Assembly (NCBI GenBank): GCA_003344405.1
Contig: NOWV01000015.1
Location: 372,001-436,000, forward strand
Direction: 5' to 3'
Length of the DNA: 64,000 nt
Source of the DNA: Trichoplax sp. H2
Lineage: Eukaryota; Placozoa; Uniplacotomia; Trichoplacea
Made by a program: the position numbers and the translations under genes. Below the pieces are notes generated by a model. It did not search any database, was not told where the DNA came from, and worked only from the letters and a program-made list of their open reading frames with translations. Below, piece by piece: positions 11,509-23,102 of the stretch. Each line of letters begins with the position of its first letter. Position 1 is the first letter of the stretch.

Positions 11509-13640
11509 ATGTGCATTGGTATAGCCGTCATCGACTGCTTGATTGGAAGAAAACAACGGATTCGTATGAGAAAGAAGAGCAAATTGATCCTTGCCTTGAT
11601 TGCTTTCAATATCATCGTTGCTTTAGCCATTTATCATCATTTCAATAGTACCAAAACAAAGCATAAATTGGCTGTAGTCATTCCATTTCGTGATCGTTTT
11701 GACGAATTAATGGTCATGGTGCCTCATTTATCTCGTTATTTGCAGTCAAGTCGTATTAATTTTGAAATTATTATTGTCAACCAAGTGGACCAATGGAGGT
11801 AAGAAATGTAGGATGGAAGGAAATGGTCCGACCGCACTAGTCATTCATTTAAATCAATGCCCATTCTTTATACAGTACCAATGTATCCTTTTATCATCAT
11901 AGCATACCTAGTTTGTTCAGTACTAGTTGGATTGACAACCATCGCTGTTTTCAACGGTCATTCACTGCTGCTGCTTTTTTTCTCACAGATTCAATCGTGC
12001 TGCACTACTCAATGTGGGCTTCCATTTGACCAACATCAAATCCGACTTTGATTATATTATCCTTCATGATGTCGATTTATTACCTATGTCCTACCAGTTA
12101 AATTATGCCTATCCTGAAGATGGCCCATATCATATCTCGTCACCTGATTTGCATCCCATATATAAATTTTCGTCTTACCTTGGAGGTATACTTGCATTAA
12201 CTAAAGAGCATTATCTACAGGCGAGTTCAATTTGAAATTCGACTCATTTCTCATTCATTTTCATGTTTTTATATCAACATTACCCTAATGATTGAATCCC
12301 TTGCACTAATCACTCTGTACACTGTATTGATATGGATCCTTTGCTTTTCATTTTAACCGCTTAGGTCAATGGTATGTCGAATAACTTTTGGGGATGGGGT
12401 AGAGAAGACGATGAATTTCGATTACGACTGATTGAAGCAGGATTAACGGTACTGTAAAGAGTAATCTACCTTTCATTCTGATGTTATGAATACACACTAA
12501 ACTAGTTGTTCCACATTTCTTTTGCTATGGTAAACGTACCTTGTTAATGTCGCTAACTGCAACGTATTGGCATACAACGACTCGCAGAATCAGACAGCGT
12601 AATAGACTTTTAACGTTAATAGTTGGACCAATACGCGTATTAATTATTCGTGTTTCTACAATAGTTCTTGTCCAGTCATTACCTTCCGATCGTATTTTTG
12701 CAATTGCCAAAGCAAATCTTGGTGAATAAAATAGTCAATCTTACCATGTTTAAATTGCTTGTTTAATCATGATGACACTGCGAATTGTCTCAATTAAAAT
12801 AATGATAATGTCATATTCTTCTATCAGATTCTATAAACATCGAGTCAAGCATGACATATAAAGATAGATCTTACGTTTTATTAGTACCCGAGTGCTTGTA
12901 ACATTCGCTATTACATAAGAATAGGCCTTTGGCTATATTCTAATCTTATCCATCCTGCAGAATTAAATTTACCTGGAATAGATTGCTCAATCTTTGATAG
13001 TCACTTACTGTACTTTAACAATAATATCCCACAATTTTATACAGCTCATGTAAGTTATTACAAAGTACAACAAGATTTCACTACCATTAATCGACTCTTT
13101 ACCACGTTGGGGAAAGGCCTTCAAGCTTGTCATTCGTACCTTATTGAAACAGCCTTTAACTTACTATTAACAAACTCTTCTTAACACTTATCATATAGAT
13201 CCACAGAGCGTATAATATCAAGAATAAAAATAGCGCATTTCGCCATATCCATGACAATAACAGGCGGCCTCGCGATATGAAAGAATTTTACAATCAACGA
13301 CAAGTACTAAATATTCTATGATGCAGTCTGTTTCCGATGTTAATGATGATCACCTCTCTTAAACTGACTCTATTTCGTATCTCCTAAATAGGCCAAATAT
13401 CAACGCGATCGTGTTACCGGTTTAAGTACACTTCGATATCGGTTAGTATCACAGCACCAATTAACAGTTGACAGCGCTAAGTGTAGAGTTTATAATGTAC
13501 AACTGGAATGCAATTTAGCAGTCACACCATGGTGTCAAAATAAGAAAAAGAAAAATCGAAATCGCAAGGTGGCTAATAGTACCAAGGCTAAATCTCCCAA
13601 GAAGTCGTTGCTGTTTGCAAAGACAAACCTATCTGTTTAA
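11509..13640 (+). CDS. B4GALT7: Beta-1,4-galactosyltransferase 7 (xylosylprotein galactosyltransferase I)
   Basis: Five exons: 11509-11798, 11989-12220, 12365-12448, 13199-13303, 13392-13640. They give 319 residues; human is 327. Family role: a type II Golgi membrane enzyme that transfers galactose from UDP-Gal to xylose, the second sugar of the proteoglycan glycosaminoglycan linker. Seen: basic cytoplasmic segment, one signal-anchor helix (about 26-42), PFRDR (59-63), [12 protein letters not shown], the Mn-binding DVD (124-126), LGGILAL, the catalytic [10 protein letters not shown] (183-192), the RHIHD metal site (218-222), and conserved C-terminal cysteines ending at TPWC (285). A lysine/arginine-rich tail of about 34 residues follows TPWC, where the human protein stops almost at once. 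Intron 2 has a GC donor (gcgagt at 12221). The start is the first ATG after an in-frame stop; ATG 11566, just before the membrane helix, is an alternative. A polyadenylation signal AATAAA lies at 13673. Confidence 0.94.
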
Positions 13641-13672
13641 TGTATCAGTTTTACTGTGAAGATAGATGCACA

Positions 13673-13678
13673 AATAAA
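13673..13678 (+). promoter_or_regulatory. Probable polyadenylation signal of B4GALT7
   Basis: Canonical AATAAA 33 bp after the stop codon at 13640, in the expected place for this gene. In AT-rich DNA such hexamers are frequent by chance, so this rests on position. Confidence 0.5.
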
Positions 13679-14957
13679 TTATCAACCCTTCTTGCTCTAT
13701 AGCCACTTTTCAAGTGAAAATTTAATTACATTTTTTTAATTTAAGTAAAATTGTATTTTAATACATTGATGATAATGTCGTAATCTTGTCGAGTATTGAT
13801 GAGAATTGAACTTTACGACGAATCATAGTTTTATTGAATTGTTACGTTTATAGATTATTTATCGATTAAGGCATTGGCCTACTCAAACCTTGAATATTTC
13901 CATCATTTGCCAATGAACACATCAGTGAGCATTGTTTAATTATATTTGACAATGGATGGAGATTCCCTTTCTTACTGAATAGTAAGGATCATAAATTAAG
14001 CACGTGGATAAAGTCTTAATTCGTGCATTGATAGATGGATATTTATGAATGAAGAAACTGATTACTCGACTAAACTTAACACATCAATTAAAATTACCCA
14101 ATTTTTATGGAACCTTCTACTCGAATTGTACGCAACAAAAAAATTTTAAAATAAAATTATTCAATAGCTAGCCTGCAATTCTTTCAATAATGCATTTCCA
14201 ACAAAAAAATCTGATTATGGTTATAAAATTGACCCTGTCTGTTAATATAGACTTTTAGTGCTTGCAATGAATTAAATAGCGCCATGTAAAAACCATCTTG
14301 GAATATCATTTGTTAGCGGCTGAAGAAGAACTGCCTAATACCTGCAATACCTACTATGAAAACAATCATAGAGTATTTTTAAGAATAGAATTATGTGACA
14401 ATAGTTTATTAAATAAATTAACTGAACATGACGCACATGAGACAATCTGATTTGTACGGACTGTATTGCATTCTACTTTTAGCTGCTATAAGCGAACAGT
14501 GCAGTAATTATATCAATTATTTTGATCTGGCGCATTAATAATGCCGTTGCATGTACAAACACACATAAAATATATTTTTATCTTGTATTTTACAAATATA
14601 ATTATAATTAATTGGTCGCCTGGTTGCTATGCGAGCTACAGCGGCAACATAACATGGTTAGAATAGTATTGATCATCATAGATGTTATCAAATCAATCAT
14701 ACATATAAAGTTTATTTTCTGCACCCTAAAGGTAGTTGATAATCTTTGTAATGGAAATCATAAAATGAATTATACAGTCTTATACAGTAGTACCGCCATT
14801 ATAAGCAGGCTAGGCAAAGATTAAATTGTAGGAATTGCGAAAGATAACTAACTACCTTCATTATGAATGGCCCTTGTTGTAGCCATAGTCTACATAAGAT
14901 TACTGATGGTCTGTAAACCACATACCATAGTTGATTGCTACTATAATATCTCAAAGT
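13679..14957. other. AT-rich intergenic stretch, no gene seen
   Basis: Nothing recognisable on either strand. Short open frames, for example + 14612-14824, lack an ATG in good context, splice partners and any motif. Confidence 0.5.
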
Positions 14958-15191
14958 CTAGACGAAATACCTAAAATTTGCTCCAAAATGCAGTATTGTA
15001 TGTATCAATAACAAGGTAAAAAGTAGAAAAATGAAGCCACTAATTAATGATATCAAATCATACAGATCATAGTGCATCAGAGCTTGTTGGATATTCAAGT
15101 AGAATCCTGACTCATACAAGTAGTTGGCGAACTTAAAGCACTTTCGACTTGCACCATCAGTATCTTTGATTGTGAAACATTGTTCTTCCAT
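14958..15191 (-). CDS. Possible small single-pass membrane protein (uncertain)
   Basis: An ATG at 15191 opens a 77-codon frame. The N-terminal half is polar (three cysteines; KDTDGASRK). A clear hydrophobic segment at about residues 46-67 (SLISGFIFLLFTLLLIHTIL) is followed by a short tail. The stop is at 14958. It lies 316 bp downstream of the stop of CARD-Death gene A on the same strand. I do not recognise a family. It could be a genuine small gene, a last exon of a gene whose other exons are not visible, or chance in AT-rich DNA, where TTT/ATT-rich frames tend to look hydrophobic. A splice from gene A exon 1 does not give the right phase. Confidence 0.2.
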   Translation of the reverse strand: MEEQCFTIKDTDGASRKCFKFANYLYESGFYLNIQQALMHYDLYDLISLISGFIFLLFTLLLIHTILHFGANFRYFV

Positions 15192-15506
15192 AAAGTAATA
15201 AGACAAATACTGTTTCTATTTCCTAATTGGAGTATGTATCATACAATAAGCACATGTATATTTCTATAACCTGCGTAGTATGCACCGTTGACATTAAGAT
15301 AAAATCACTCATTAGTAAATTTTACAAGACGTTCCAAAGGCAGTTATCTTGCCAGGAATTCAGTACCTACAGGCAATTCGTATACAGTAGTATTTCAACC
15401 ATTTATAACGGTATTCAACCAAGATCTGCGTCTACTTTTTTTGCAGAGATGATATTCAAATGATATCCAGATTAGTTGTAGCTGCAGGCATGTATTGCAA
15501 TGATAT

Positions 15507-17891
15507 CTACCTCTTGGATATGGATACCAATTTAGCTGCTTCATCTAATCCAGCATCGTACAAAGCCTGAACAAAAACTCCTTTGGTTGCTTCAGTTTGT
15601 TTTTCGTTGCACCAAATTTTGAATAACTCTTTTAGTTTACCTTCTATCGTTAGATCACTCTTGGACACGATTGTTTTGACCTTAAACTGCTTCAGATGGA
15701 GGCCTTCGTAAAACTTTTTTAAATTGACTACTTTGACGTCATTCGGGATGTTAGTTTGAAAGATTAAATCCAAGTAAGGTTTGGCGCCTTGGACAAAAAA
15801 GAAAGACAATCAGTTGCAAGAGGAAAAAGTCAAATAGTATTTAAGCTTTAGTAATAGCCAGCCTTTACATAATGTAAAGGCAAATGTAGAATAAATTTAG
15901 TAATAAAGTAGAATAGCAACGATAGAAGGGTGCTATGTTCAAAAAGTGGTGTAAACCGTTCGATTCCATAGAGAGACTATGTACTGCATGTATGGAATGT
16001 ATATAACATATTATATAATTAACCAGGCGCCACAATAAAGAACCGGACTAATTCTAAATTATTGCTTAGTATTATGACAAGGCTAATCTAAACTTGCTAC
16101 CACCCAATTTGGTGTCTTGTGGTAGAAATGATAGCTAGAGTGTAATCGAAATCCAGAAAAGTAAAAGAGGTTTTCAATTGCTATGATTTAGAGACAGTCT
16201 TGTCAGCAAACTTTTTATGGTTGACGAACAAAGCAAGAAAGCTATCTATGGCGGATCAGGAGGTATGATCTTCTAAGTTGGAGGTACACGAACAGAAGAT
16301 ATCTGTTTACTATTTGTTATGCCGTTGCTGCGAATCTTGAAACATTAGTAGCAGGATGAAAACATGGCTACGTCATCGTAAATAACTACTTACGAGTATG
16401 ATCAACGCGTGTAAAGGGTAAGATGCAAATACGAAGATGGTTTTATTTTAAACAACTAAGCTAGTTTGCATTTGGACACTCTTCTTTCCGGAGGGTACAA
16501 TTCTGTAAGTGGTTTGTAAATAATCTAATTTTACCCTCAAATACGGGTTGATGAAGATTTGTAACACCTATAACATAACTAGTAGAATGAAAGCTGCTGG
16601 CCAAGATGTTTAATCAATGCTAAGCAATGTCCGCAAATAATGTGATACAACCGTGATGACGATATTGGGATTGTAGTAAAGAAAAAAATGGACGCCTATT
16701 TGCACTTCGATAAGACATCCTTTCCTAGGAATAAAGTACTGTTGATGATGCAATGATGGCTTGTATGTACAGTACACTCGTATATCGATGAAATTGATGC
16801 TGCCTAAAGTAAAGTAGAACTAACACCTAGAAATAAAGCATCATCTACTGTATGATGCATTCTTGGCCTGTATTTCTATGTCGATGAATTTGATACTGTC
16901 TAAAGTAAAACCAACACCCAGGAATAAAGTACTGTCAGTGATGCAATTTTGGCGTGTATGGATGTGGATCGATGGCATTTATACTATCCTAACAAGTGAA
17001 ACTAATAAAACGAAGGAATAGCATGTCATCATGACGGATTACTCATGAGCAATGGCTAGAAAGGTGTGATAGTGCGTCGACGATAATGATGGGATGTTAT
17101 AACAATTTAACCAACGTACACTTGAATAGAATATGCCTTCCTCAGTATAAGTTCTGTCAATGTTTCTATTTTGCCTAGATGTAACTGTCGATGAAAACCG
17201 ATACTGCTTAAACTATTGCTAGTAGAAAGTCAACTTTTTGTCATGGTTAAGTCACTGAAGAGCAATGGCTAGCTACCCAAGTGTGATACGAGCAGGATTG
17301 TTGAATATTCTTGTAGACCATTTACACTTGGACAAGACATCTTCTCTCCCCGAGATAAAATAAGTACTGTTGTTGGTCCAATTTCGACTAGTAATAGCTG
17401 TCGATGAAAACGGATACCGCCTCAAACATTACTCGTAGGATAGAAACTACTGGCTATGACGAAGTAACTGAGGGGCAATGGTCACCAAGTTAGGTTACAA
17501 ATGGGATAATATGAATGTAAAATCATTACCACCAATTCGGTCATGACCTACTTTGCTCTGGATCAAGAATGGGACACTTTCCATCGACTTCATCTTTCGA
17601 ATAGTCCTGTATAGCTTGGAGTAATTGATAACCTATTTCTGCTTGAACAGAACTGAGTTGGCTATAAAGGTGGCAAATTTTTTGAAATGTACCTGCAGGT
17701 TTCTCCTGCAATAATTGAAGTAAAGTTCTATTTCTAATAATATGATCCTGCAGCGATTGCAACTTTGACTGATCATAGACATCAAGAATATGATTAGAAA
17801 CAAGCAATGGAAAGAGTTTATCATAGGGAAAATCTGTCTCCAATACAGTCCAATTGTTTGATAAGACAAATTCTTCAGCTAGGGTTAACAT
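15507..17891 (-). CDS. CARD-Death domain adaptor, copy A (RAIDD/CRADD-like architecture)
   Basis: Two exons, 17891-17552 and 15787-15507, join at phase 1 (codon a|gc) to 206 residues; human CRADD is 199. Exon 1 is a six-helix CARD: AEEFVLSNNW, then PYDKLFPLLVSNHIL, the NRTLLQLLQEKPAGTF turn and the KICHLYSQL helix. Exon 2 opens with SAKPYLDLIF and carries a Death domain whose C-terminal half is clear (ELFKIWCNEKQTEATKG, ALYDAGLDEAAKLV). The N-terminal half has lost the DW..LA signature that copy B retains. Family knowledge: CARD-Death adaptors couple a Death-domain platform such as PIDD to a CARD protease such as caspase-2. Whether this protein does so is inference. It has the same intron position and phase as copy B. 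The 1.76 kb intron contains diverged internal repeats. ATG 17891 aligns with the Met of copy B. Confidence 0.82.
16725..17480. repeat. Diverged tandem repeats in the intron of CARD-Death gene A
   Basis: Two families are visible. About 16725-16990 carries three units of about 95 bp recognisable by gaataaagtactgttgatga-like and tcgatgaatttgatactgtc-like segments. About 17025-17480 repeats a segment around gagcaatggctagaaaggtg with roughly 200 bp spacing. Copies are clearly degenerate. No coding capacity persists across them. Confidence 0.6.
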
Positions 17892-18057
17892 AGTGAGGCT
17901 TAGAGAGTCGTAGAATAAACTAACTTAGCTGGATCTCATTGAAGATCAAAATGTTGATAGAAAGCGCGAGTAGATATGGCGACCGAGTGCATTGATTGCT
18001 GGCTCTTATATTAACATCGACTGCCGTTCTAATGTCATCAGTAATCCACAGTAGTTG

Positions 18058-18452
18058 GTTTGCAGTCTATTAGCCGAGTACAACTAATGTCACTAACAAG
18101 AATCCCAACTTGGAAACTATTGATTTGACTGGCATCTACAGTCTGTTTTGAGAAGTACTTCTTAAAGTAGGGCATTTAGGAAGAGAATTTATTTTGGATT
18201 TATTTTTTCCTCTCTCTCTTTCTCACCGGTCCTTGCTAATGTCGTTGTAGAATCATCACTACTTAATGTTAGTCAAGACTTAGTCGCCATGAATGCTGGC
18301 TCAGAGTGCATCGATTCAGCTACTGATGACTGAAATTTCATGCAAATCTACTTTTATGATATCATCTAAGGGGGGGAGGGGAGTCATGGCGATGCAGAGT
18401 GTACGACTTTCTGCTCAAGGTTTCTCTTCATGCAAGCTAACAGTACAGTAGA
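18058..18452. repeat. Segmental duplication, copy 1 (partner at 28053-28607)
   Basis: Near-identical over about 290 bp (18058-18345) to 28053-28345, in the same orientation. Copy 1 then lacks about 135-140 bp present at 28346-28485 and a further short block, and matches again (18346-18452) up to acagtacagta. It starts 167 bp upstream of CARD-Death gene A. It contains a short G-run (ggggggg). No open frame spans it. Confidence 0.9.
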
Positions 18453-18522
18453 AATGATAAAAATTCTCAAGGATGTAATGACTAATTGTATTTGGATGAT
18501 AGCTAAACTAAAAATATACAAG

Positions 18523-19166
18523 ACGCTGCATCCCTTGCAAACAGATATAAGAAATTATGTTTCTTATTAAGCTCCAAACAGCATAAGGTAGGCAAAAATT
18601 TAAAATAAAAATATTTTATACTCATCTTTATAATATGTAAAGACTGTATGGGAGAATTATTAGCAAAAACGAAGAATTGGAGCTTGATTTGACGCTCAGT
18701 TGATTTTTTACTAAAATTTCAATTTCAATATGTACTATACTCAATTATTTATTAGGATGTAAGTATGTTTAAGGAACTTGTTGATACTTTGTCCAATGGG
18801 AGCCCTATCTCAATTTAGCGACATTAGATGTCATTCAATTTCTATTAAACTGCGCGGAGAAAGAGAACTGGATAACTGAAAGGGCTGTACAGTTAGCTTA
18901 CGAAAGCGTGCAGAATTACGGCGGCTACTACTGGACAACGATAGCGTAAGTTCCTGTTAGACCGCTAATGCAGACATGAATAAATTGACACTTATAGTAT
19001 TATCAATACGGCTTCAAATAATTGCTAGACTAAGTTTATTTTTTGTAGAGACACACTAACAACAATGCTAATGAAAGTCTACGGACAGCGTGCAAGAAAA
19101 TTGGAACTACTGGAGGAGATATTATCCCAAGCTGTTCTAACCCAACTTATGGCGACTTGCGACTAG
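18523..19166 (+). pseudogene. 3' fragment of an unrecognised multi-exon gene, frame disrupted
   Basis: Three exon-like blocks with good splice sites: 18523-18587, 18756-18945 and 19049-19166, stop TAG at 19164. Conceptual pieces are AASLANRYKKLCFLLSSKQ, then SMFKELVDTLSNGS, then YLNLATLDVIQFLLNCAEKE with AVQLAYESVQNYGGYYWTT, then MLMKVYGQRARKLELLEEI. This is an all-helical, coding-like sequence that I cannot assign. Exon 2 changes frame between about 18785 and 18815: the upstream frame runs into TAG at 18816, while the conserved-looking continuation is in another frame. Either a single-base disruption is present, or a very short (44 bp) intron or sequencing error. No 5' exons are visible: copy 1 of the duplicated segment ends just upstream at 18452. 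Confidence 0.45.
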
Positions 19167-20510
19167 CAGGAACCAGTAAAAATCAGAGTGAACGTCGTCA
19201 TATTCTAGTCAGTATGAATTTATCAAGGATCACCAATTTTCCAGCAAACTTCTTCCATTTTAATCAAAGACCCGATTGTAGGTCCCCACATATTTAAGTG
19301 TCATTTCGTTACACCTTCGCAGGTAATGGAGTACCAAACATCCAAAATAATTTTTAAACACAGCCTGCCGAATCAGACCATCGAAACCGTAAGAACATCT
19401 GCGGATAGTAAAACTATCGCCTACTGTAGTGGATGGTTGGTAGGTACCGAAATAAACCTGCAAAATATCGCAATTCGGAACGGTTTCAAATCAATATTAT
19501 CGAGATACGAAACTCTAAACTGGGTACTTATCTAAAACGATTTCGTCCTCTATTAAACGCGTCCCTATGAACTTATCAACCCATTTTGAAATTACAATTT
19601 CCATCTTTCAATCTCTTCACGCAATACCATTGCATTATCACGAAATTTCACCAACTGTTAATATATCAATGTCGCGGTATTCCTCTTATTACTATTTGAC
19701 TAACACTGCGAACGATACAATTCTACTAGAATAAGTATACTTCTTTCGTAGTGATGGAGATCTATTCTAAGATACAACCACACAAATATAAAGTTACTCT
19801 AATAAAAATTGTACGTTAAGTTTATTAAGTTAAAGCAGATACTTGTTTATACAACAAGAGCTGAGGAACTAACTGATTACCAGCAGAGCTGCTCAGGCTT
19901 TTATAGTTTTCGGCGCTGATAAGTGGTTCACATATAAACAATTGTGCAATATCGCTATACGAGATTTACAAACATTAGTATGAGAAATTGTTTCCCAATA
20001 AATTATATAGTTCACTATAGGTTAATATTTGTGAACAACCTTAATTGCAATTAATTAATTAACAACTGCTAATGATTTGACACATAAGTACAATAATACC
20101 ATTTCATAACATTGTAGGCTCTAATTGCAATTAACACTTCATTACTTATTACAATTTTTAAAGCACCAGATAATTAATTAATGCTGGTAAACAATTATTT
20201 AATTAATAACAAAATCAATATAGCTTCACGGACATCACTCCGTGACAATCAACAAGAGTCCCTTATTTTGTATCTATTTTTATACCTATTTTTGTAGAAA
20301 TAATGCATCATAGCAGATTTATTTTACAACCTTGATGATGAAGTTGCAATCGCTCAGTCTTAGTTTCAAAAATACAGTTGTAGATGGGACTTTCATCTTA
20401 CCCTAAAGTATTTTCCGTTTGATATTTGTTCCAGAGAGTCAAAATTTACGTATCTATGATGAAACTAAGACACACTCCATGTATTTTTATAACTTAAGAG
20501 GTGAGAAGCC
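19167..20510. other. AT-rich stretch, no gene assigned
   Basis: Overlapping open frames on both strands at about 19260-19535 cover the same bases and have no motif or splice logic, so they are probably chance. A short segment near 20365-20397 reads SFKNTVVDGTFILP after an acceptor-like tag and might be another exon piece of the cluster that follows. Confidence 0.35.
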
Positions 20511-23102
20511 ATGGAACAAGATGTGCTCCAGTTTGTGCCATCTTTCAAAACATGTTGTTTGATCCATTTCCATATCCATTCATATTTAATAGACAACTAT
20601 TGGCGATGGGAATTTACTCAGGAAATGCCAACAACAATACAGGAATTAGAAGAAAATATGGAAAATAATTCTGAGAGAATCATTGCCTACAGCTATAAGT
20701 TTATCAATAATAATCCAGTTATTGGTCAACTAGTAGTCAATCGTACAGATAACGTCTATAAGTTAAAGGTAAATGACTGCTCGTTCCTGTCAACTTTGTA
20801 AGTGGATGGGAATAGCCTCATTGCTGATCAGTTGAATAAATATGCTATTGCATGTCTATTTGATTTTGTAGATCATTCAAGGAATGAAATTAGACTAAGA
20901 ATTGCCGCTAAGCTTGGATCAAAGATACGATAACTGTTTCCTATATAGGAATTCAGAATTTATAGTCGTATTTCGGTGGAATAGAAGTATTCTAGAAAGT
21001 AATTCTAAATCTCATTCCTTAGGATCGGATTACAGTTATCATATTACTATTATGGTAGGAATCATTTTCCATATCATTTTCATTGCTTTTTAAAAAAAGT
21101 AGACATATTAAAAGATAGATCTATTAAAATGTTGTCTACTATCAGAAAGTTAAGTTTTGCTTGTAAAAATAGCTGCACAAGTTAGACGGAGGCGTCAAAG
21201 ACAAGAGGAAAATTTCACTCCGGCAATTTCAAGACAAAGCCGATAATTTTGAAGTTTATACATCGAAGTATAGGGAAGACGACCAAACGTTTATCTTCAT
21301 TATAAGGGAATAGGTAAGTTTTGAGCTGTATATAAGCAATTTAATAAGTAGCAAGAAATGTCACCCTTGTGGAGCCGATTATTACGAAGTTTAAACCCTT
21401 ACGATATTACTTTATCATCAAGATTGGAAAGGACTTTTTCTAATAAGAGATTGCTAATTTACCGTAATTACCCGTAATTGATTTACTATTCCTTTCAGTT
21501 CAATAACAGCAAACGAATTCATTGTGGTCACAATGAATATTGACAACGATAAAAGCAATCAAGTTTTTATAGAAGAAGGTGTTCATTTATATCATCATGT
21601 TTCGATTTTCTATGCCGATTATAACTATTTTGCAACCTGTCACAGAGGAGTCTTCAAAAATAGGAATGTTTTTAAGGTATTTTATCATTCTTATTTCTAT
21701 GTAAGTGGCCATGAAATCAGATTTAATCTACTTAACCGGGATTGTTCTATTCAAATGTAGGAGTAAAGTCTAGGATTAATATTGAGTAGTATATTTTGTC
21801 AAATCATGATTCTAAGTTTTAAAGCGATTCATCCTGTCAATGATAAATCCAACCAATGTCAAAATCAATCCAATTCTTAATTTTAATTCAGATCAAATTA
21901 CAGGATCAACTCTGAAATGTTAAGCGTGCGTTCGGTGTGAAGTTTAATTGTCGTTTATTCGAAAGATTAGTTCACTAGTATTAATAATGAAGTGAATTAC
22001 AGTAATTAATATCTCCAAACTTGGTAATTTATAAGTTGAAACTTATAACGTTGAATTAAAACTCAACATCAATTATTTCTTGATGAAGATTAGTAATGGT
22101 CTGTTAAGTACATAAATTACTAGCGATTCAGACATTATCTATAAAATTTAATTCACTACCCTTAAGTTTCCCGGATCATCTTTTCTTTAATTAAGTATAG
22201 CGACAAGTTAAAATTTACACTCTATTCACCTTTTAACCTTCATTGTAATTTTACAGTTTCATTAATGTTGCATTAATTAATCTTAGACTATTTCAGTCTC
22301 CTAACGTGTACATAATATTTTGCTTGCCCTGAAATCACCTACAGTACATGGAAAGCAGATAATTTACTTTGCCTAAGTAGTTATAGCAAATAAAATTGCG
22401 TAGTATTTATTTAATATTCGATCATCTATGTTTCAGTTTTATGAAATTGGCTGCGGCATAACAGAAACTACGCTATTCAGGCTCCATTATTACGATTCGA
22501 AAAATGGCAACGTAACCTTCAAAAATCACTTTGCCTATACATAATGACGCTAAAAAATTTAGCGTCAAATTTTTTTCGAAAGCAATGATCAATAGAAATC
22601 ATCTGTTAAATTTTTGGAGTGAGAAAGATGGCAGCCTATTTGTAAGTTATGATTTGGTTTGACGTTATATTCATTCATTTTTATTTCAAAGCTGAAGAAT
22701 TTCTATGTATGGTTAATGCAATTGCTTTCGATAGGCGCGGTACCTACAAGAACTCAGTGAATCTAACTTAATCCTAGTAAAAAAAAGGCCAACGTAAGCT
22801 AGTAAGGTAAACCTTAATCATTTTCTATCAGATGACTTTAATGCAAATTATTTTCCAACAGCGTTTTCTATTTCATCCAGCTCATTAACCAGGACGGCAA
22901 ATTACTTATGAAAGGCTATCAAAGCAACGCTATCAATTTCGATTCTTCCATTTTCACAAGCATTCAGGTAGGCCATATATGGTTTGGGCGTTTTATTGTC
23001 GTCGTTAATCCAACGGATAATAAAATATATTTTTACTGTTCTGTAACGCTAAAGTTACAGCATACGGTTCAATTTTCAAAAAACGAAAAATATGGAGGAT
23101 AG
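20511..23102 (+). CDS. Exon-like open segments of one or more unrecognised genes (beta-strand-rich)
   Basis: Six segments look coding, several with good splice sites. 20511-20797 has a Kozak-like gccATGg start and ends at gtaagt. 20905-21093 ends in a hydrophobic tail, SYHITIMVGIIFHIIFIAF. 21173-21313 is followed by gtaagt. 21499-21760, 22437-22544 and 22862-23102 follow. A short FWSEKDGSLF segment (22596-22641) is also bounded by splice signals. Three segments share an (E/R)FIVV core followed by a polar turn, and several show a YYDSKNGNV / EKDGSLF / INQDGKLLM hairpin. This suggests repeats of one beta-sandwich-like module. Exon phases do not join into a single frame in my reading, and several segments end in stops. 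It may therefore be a decayed tandem family, or I may have missed exons. No function is proposed. Confidence 0.35.

Noticed and set aside
15950-15980. tRNA-like B box (gttcgattcc)
   Set aside because: Flanking bases do not form a T stem, and there is no A box or acceptor stem at the right distance.
17633-17869. 78-codon minus frame inside CARD exon of gene A
   Set aside because: It is a shifted frame of the CARD exon, whose own frame matches copy B.
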